DNA from: Asticcacaulis endophyticus
GTDB lineage: Bacteria > Pseudomonadota > Alphaproteobacteria > Caulobacterales > Caulobacteraceae
Length of the DNA: 64,000 nt
NCBI RefSeq assembly: GCF_014652575.1
Contig: NZ_BMZB01000002.1
Coordinates: 329,482-393,481 of the forward strand
Direction of reading: 5' to 3'
The number at the start of each line of letters is the position of its first letter. The first letter of the stretch is position 1. Shown piece by piece: positions 60,348 through 64,000 of this stretch. A program made the translations under genes and the position numbers. The notes beneath the pieces are model-generated. The model saw only the letters and a program-made list of their open reading frames with translations, was not told the origin of the DNA and did no database searches.

Positions 60348-62984
60348 ATGCCCTCATTAAACGACATTCGTAAGACCTTTCTGGACTACTTTGCCCGCAA
60401 CGACCATGAGGTGGTGTCATCTTCCTCACTTGTGCCGCAAAATGACCCGACTCTGATGTTCACCAATGCGGGCATGGTGCAGTTCAAAAACGTCTTCACC
60501 GGTGCCGAAACCCGCCCCTACAAACGTGCCACGACCTCGCAAAAGGTTGTCCGGGCGGGCGGCAAGCATAACGACCTCGATAATGTAGGCTATACCGCGC
60601 GTCACCACACCTTTTTTGAAATGCTGGGCAATTTCTCCTTTGGCGATTACTTTAAGGAACAGGCGATTGAACATGCCTGGAACCTGATCACCAAGGATTA
60701 CGGCCTGAACAAAGACCGTCTGCTGGCCACCGTCTATATTGACGATGATGAGGCGTTTGGTCTGTGGCAGAAAATCGCTGGCCTGCCGGAATCGCGCATT
60801 ATCCGCATCGCCGGTTCGGACAATTTTTGGAGCATGGGCGATACTGGCCCGTGCGGTCCGTGCACGGAAATATTCTACGACCACGGTGAGCACATCTGGG
60901 GCGGCCCTCCGGGCTCACCCGAAGAAGACGGGGACCGCTTTGTCGAAATCTGGAACCTTGTGTTCATGCAGTTCGACCAGCAGGCCGACGGCACGCGCCT
61001 GAACCTGCCGAAGCCCTCAATCGACACCGGCATGGGCTTAGAGCGGGTCGCGGCGGTTTTGCAAGGCGTGCATAACAACTATGACATCGACCTTTTCCAG
61101 GCCCTGATTGGGGCCAGCGTTGACCTGACCGGCGTCAAGGCCGAAGGCGACGCTTTGCCGTCGCACCGGGTTATCGCTGACCATTTGCGTTCAACCGCAT
61201 TCCTGATTGCCGATGGGGTGACCCCGTCTAACGAAGGTCGCGGCTATGTTTTGCGCCGGATCATGCGCCGCGCCATGCGCCACGCTTATCTGCTGGGCGC
61301 TAATGAGCCGTTGATGCCGCGTTTGGCGCCGGTGCTGGTGCAGGAAATGGGCGGCCATTATGGTGAGCTGAAACGCGCCGAAGCCACCATTGTCGAAACC
61401 CTGCGTCAGGAGGAAGAACGCTTCCGCCGCACCCTGGGCCGCGGCATGACCCTGCTCGACGAAGCCACTGAAAACCTGAATGACGGCGATGTTTTGTCGG
61501 GTGATACGGCGTTCAAGCTTTACGACACCTATGGTTTCCCGCTCGATCTGACCCAGGACGCCGTGCGTGCCAAGGGACTGACGGTCGATACGGCCGCGTT
61601 CGAGATCGCCATGGAAGCGCAGCGCACCCGTGCGCGCGAACACTGGACCGGCTCCGGTGAAAAAGCAGTGGCGGCCGAATGGTTCTCGATCAAGGACCAG
61701 ATCGGGGCCTCTGAATTTGTTGGCTACGACCACCTTAATGCCCAGGCCCATGCCCAATTTATCGTCCATGACGGTGAGGGCATCGAATCCGCCCATGCTG
61801 GCGATACGGTTGAGGTTGTGTTTGAGAAAACCTCCTTTTACCCCGAAGGCGGCGGGCAGGCCGGGGACACCGGCGTGGTCGATTTCATCCACGGTCATGG
61901 CCGCGTGCTCGATACCCAAAAACAAGCCGGTGATCTGATCGTTCATCGCATTGAAATCATTGAGGGTGTTCTGAAAGTTGGCGATAAGGCTGAACTTCAG
62001 GTCGATCCGGCAAAGCGCAAAACCACGCGCGCCAACCACTCGGCGGCGCACTTGCTGCATGCTGCGCTGAGAAACGTGCTGGGGCCGCATGTGGCGCAAA
62101 AAGGCCAGTTGGTCGACGCTGAGCGCCTGCGTTTTGACTTCAGCCACGGTGGTCCGGTCACGGCCGAAGAGATCGAGCGCATCGAATCCGAAGTCAATGC
62201 GGTCATCCTGCAAAATCAGGCGGCGGCGACCAAGATGATGTCACCCGAAGCCGCCATCGAAGAAGGGGCGGTCGCCCTGTTCGGTGAAAAATACGGCGAT
62301 GAAGTGCGCGTCCTGTCGCTCGGCACCAAGTTGGCAGGCGAGGGCGGTTATTCGGTCGAACTGTGCGGTGGCACCCATGTGGCGCGCACCGGCGATATTG
62401 CCCTGTTCAAGATCGTGTCTGAAACCGGCATTGCCGCCGGTATTCGCCGGATCGAAGCGGTGACCGGTGAGGCGGCGCGGCAGTACCTGCTGGAACAAGC
62501 GGGTATCGCCAAGGGATTAGCCGATCAATTCAAGGTGCCGGTGGCGCAGGTCTCCGCCCGCGTTGAGGCCCTGATCGCTGATCGTAAACGCCTTGAGAAA
62601 GAGCTGTCTGACGCCAAGCGCGCTTTAGCGGTCGGTGGCGGTGGGGCCGCGTCTGGCCCCGAAGAGATCAATGGCATCAAGGTTATTGCTCGGGTGCTTG
62701 ACGGGGTCGGGGGCAAGGATTTGCGGCCACTGGCTGAGGATTTTAAAAAGTCGATTGGGAGCGGTATCGTCATATTGGTTGGAACTATTGATGGTAAAGC
62801 TGCTAACACTGTTGCTATTACTACTGATCTAATAGGCACCTACAACGCTGTGGACTTGGCTAAAGCGTCTGTTATCGCTATGGGCGGTCAGGGGGCAGGC
62901 GGAAAACCTGACTTCGCGCAAGGCGGCGCACCAGATGCCTCAAAGGCACAGGCCGGTTTAGATGCAGCTAAAAAGCTGATTTAG
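60348..62984 (+). CDS. alaS: Alanine-tRNA ligase
   Basis: This is the 878-residue alanyl-tRNA synthetase. The class II catalytic core starts with [17 protein letters not shown] and contains [17 protein letters not shown]. The editing domain has [16 protein letters not shown] and the Cys/His zinc site [17 protein letters not shown]-terminal DHHA1-type domain ends the protein. From about position 62750 the codons change to T- and A-ending forms (ACT ATT GAT GGT AAA GCT GCT), unlike the GC-rich remainder, though the protein remains family-like. Confidence 0.98.
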   Translation: MPSLNDIRKTFLDYFARNDHEVVSSSSLVPQNDPTLMFTNAGMVQFKNVFTGAETRPYKRATTSQKVVRAGGKHNDLDNVGYTARHHTFFEMLGNFSFGDYFKEQAIEHAWNLITKDYGLNKDRLLATVYIDDDEAFGLWQKIAGLPESRIIRIAGSDNFWSMGDTGPCGPCTEIFYDHGEHIWGGPPGSPEEDGDRFVEIWNLVFMQFDQQADGTRLNLPKPSIDTGMGLERVAAVLQGVHNNYDIDLFQALIGASVDLTGVKAEGDALPSHRVIADHLRSTAFLIADGVTPSNEGRGYVLRRIMRRAMRHAYLLGANEPLMPRLAPVLVQEMGGHYGELKRAEATIVETLRQEEERFRRTLGRGMTLLDEATENLNDGDVLSGDTAFKLYDTYGFPLDLTQDAVRAKGLTVDTAAFEIAMEAQRTRAREHWTGSGEKAVAAEWFSIKDQIGASEFVGYDHLNAQAHAQFIVHDGEGIESAHAGDTVEVVFEKTSFYPEGGGQAGDTGVVDFIHGHGRVLDTQKQAGDLIVHRIEIIEGVLKVGDKAELQVDPAKRKTTRANHSAAHLLHAALRNVLGPHVAQKGQLVDAERLRFDFSHGGPVTAEEIERIESEVNAVILQNQAAATKMMSPEAAIEEGAVALFGEKYGDEVRVLSLGTKLAGEGGYSVELCGGTHVARTGDIALFKIVSETGIAAGIRRIEAVTGEAARQYLLEQAGIAKGLADQFKVPVAQVSARVEALIADRKRLEKELSDAKRALAVGGGGAASGPEEINGIKVIARVLDGVGGKDLRPLAEDFKKSIGSGIVILVGTIDGKAANTVAITTDLIGTYNAVDLAKASVIAMGGQGAGGKPDFAQGGAPDASKAQAGLDAAKKLI

Positions 62985-63056
62985 CCAGTTTAAGAAATTG
63001 CGTTTGGGGTGTTCCCATTGACGCAAAACCGCTTTATAGATGGTGGCAACAACCCG

Positions 63057-63079
63057 CGCCCGGCCGAAAAGGCCGGGCG
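63057..63079 (+). terminator. Hairpin after alaS
   Basis: CGCCCGGCC (63057-63065) and GGCCGGGCG (63071-63079) form a perfect 9-bp stem with a GAAAA loop, 73 bases after the alaS stop. There is no T tract, so it may stabilise the mRNA 3' end instead of terminating. Confidence 0.5.
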
Positions 63080-63145
63080 TAGCCGTTTCTGAATGGCGGT
63101 TTTCATGATGAGAGCCGACATTCCCCGCTCAGGAAAGATGCATCT

Positions 63146-63847
63146 ATGTCTGATATTTTGATGCCAAAAGCGACCGCTGTGTGGCTGGTCGACAATACCT
63201 CGCTCTCGTTCGAGCAGATCGCCGATTTCTGTGGCCTGCACTTCCTTGAAGTCAAGGGCATTGCCGATGGCGAAGTCGCTCGCGATATCCGCGGCGCCGA
63301 CCCGATTGCCAATGGTCAGTTGACCCGCGAAGAGCTGGATAAGGCCGTAAGCACGCCGTCCTACCGCATGAAGGCGCTGGTCAGCCGTCACGCGGAATTG
63401 TTGAAGCCCGCCAAAAAAGCCCCGCGCTATACACCGGTGTCGCGTCGTCAGGATCGCCCGGACGCCATCAAGTGGTTCGTGCGCCACCACCCCGAAGTGA
63501 CCGACGCCCAGATTTCTAAGCTGCTCGGCACCACCAAATCGACCATCGAGCAGGTGCGCAACAATACGCACTGGAATTCGACCAATATCAAGCCGGTCGA
63601 TCCGGTGACGCTCGGCCTCGTGTCGCAGATTGAACTTGACGCCGCCGTGCGCAAGGCTGCCGCCGTCAAGATCAAGCAGGCCGAAAAGCTGGGTATCCCG
63701 CTCGACGATCCGTCGCTGAAACCGGCAGCCGCTATCATTCCGGATGAGGAAGAAGATACCTACAACAGCCGCCCTGACCTCAGCGTCGAAGACGTGTTCG
63801 GTTCGGCACCGTCGCGTCCCGTTCACGATGAGGACGACGAGGATTAA
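63146..63847 (+). CDS. trcR: TrcR-type cell-cycle regulator (DUF1013)
   Basis: This is a 233-residue DUF1013 protein, the family of the alphaproteobacterial cell-cycle transcriptional regulator TrcR. It begins MSDILMPKATAVWLVDNT, with the first helix-turn-helix-like region around LSFEQIADFCGLHFLEVKGIADGE and a second around HPEVTDAQISKLLGTTKSTIEQV (positions about 63490-63558). The C-terminus is strongly acidic (HDEDDED). The protein is nearly restricted to alphaproteobacteria, which supports the taxonomic call. A strong terminator follows. Confidence 0.92.
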   Translation: MSDILMPKATAVWLVDNTSLSFEQIADFCGLHFLEVKGIADGEVARDIRGADPIANGQLTREELDKAVSTPSYRMKALVSRHAELLKPAKKAPRYTPVSRRQDRPDAIKWFVRHHPEVTDAQISKLLGTTKSTIEQVRNNTHWNSTNIKPVDPVTLGLVSQIELDAAVRKAAAVKIKQAEKLGIPLDDPSLKPAAAIIPDEEEDTYNSRPDLSVEDVFGSAPSRPVHDEDDED

Positions 63848-63868
63848 TCCTTAAACATAAACGTCATC

Positions 63869-63896
63869 AAAGGCCTCCCGCGTGGAGGCCTTTTTT
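63869..63896 (+). terminator. Terminator of trcR
   Basis: AAAGGCCTCC (63869-63878) pairs with GGAGGCCTTT (63884-63893), followed by further T residues. Confidence 0.92.
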
Positions 63897-63961
63897 GTGT
63901 GATAAATCCTGAAAATATAATGGCCGGGGCGGGTTGTCCGTTGCAGGGGCACGCGTTAACT

Positions 63962-63971
63962 TTAGCGCTAA
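63962..63971. promoter_or_regulatory. Possible LacI-family operator at the window edge
   Basis: TTAGCGCTAA is a perfect 10-bp palindrome with the central CG typical of LacI-family operators, preceded by GTTAACT. It lies in AT-rich sequence that probably starts a control region of a gene beyond the window. No gene is seen from 63848 to 64000. Confidence 0.4.
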
Positions 63972-64000
63972 CATAAATAATAATTCAGGGAAGATTCACA

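Noticed and set aside
1-64000. CRISPR array, insertion sequence, tRNA or rRNA gene
   Set aside because: I saw no regularly spaced repeats, no transposase, no cloverleaf-like sequence and no rRNA segment. A tRNA scan would be needed to be certain about tRNA.

Overview
The window looks like a chromosomal segment of a Caulobacterales bacterium, most likely Asticcacaulis or a close relative. The evidence is the DUF1013/TrcR cell-cycle regulator, the adjacent recA-alaS pair with an alphaproteobacterial LexA box (GAAC-N7-GAAC), a TacA-like sigma-54 activator, the three-gene type of transhydrogenase operon, aa3 oxidase subunit IV, and a Caulobacter-style TonB receptor with a tryptophan-halogenase-like gene. 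The genus is inferred; no rRNA gene is present.

Layout. Positions 1-16.6 kb are mostly housekeeping: a COQ9-like protein, ribosomal protein S21, a YciA-type thioesterase, small envelope proteins, the pnt transhydrogenase operon (with an extra NTF2-like gene inside it), cytochrome oxidase subunit IV, a stand-alone globin, oligopeptidase F, two tandem lipoproteins, a TacA-like regulator and lepA. A single AT-rich gene at 16.6-17.5 kb looks foreign. A second conserved block at 59.0-63.9 kb holds recA, alaS and trcR.

Between them (17.5-58.9 kb) is a large catabolic island, interrupted only by an SDR/TetR pair, an ABC-F ATPase and a toxin-antitoxin pair. It contains three GH127-type beta-L-arabinofuranosidases, a GH43, a GH27, a GH97, a DUF5695-like protein, an Svx-like metalloprotease, an S9 dipeptidyl peptidase, a DUF885 metallopeptidase, an M24 prolidase, a LecA-like secreted protein, a TonB receptor, a halogenase-like flavoprotein and a JmjC-type cupin. 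It also contains an amino-acid permease, two FCD-GntR regulators and three enzymes of 4-hydroxyproline catabolism (epimerase, D-hydroxyproline dehydrogenase, pyrroline-hydroxycarboxylate deaminase).

My interpretation is that this is one system for using plant hydroxyproline-rich glycoproteins (extensins, arabinogalactan proteins). Glycosidases remove Hyp-linked L-arabinose and galactose, proline-tolerant peptidases cut the stripped backbone, and the released hydroxyproline is degraded inside the cell. The best sequence support for unity is a repeated operator, GTATA-N3-TATAC. It occurs upstream of the GH127/Svx operon, the TonB receptor, the halogenase/peptidase divergent pair, GH27/GH97, the DUF5695 gene, both GntR genes, the hydroxyproline operons and the DUF885/GH127-GH43-GH127 pair. 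The last pathway enzyme, 2-oxoglutarate semialdehyde dehydrogenase, is not in the window.
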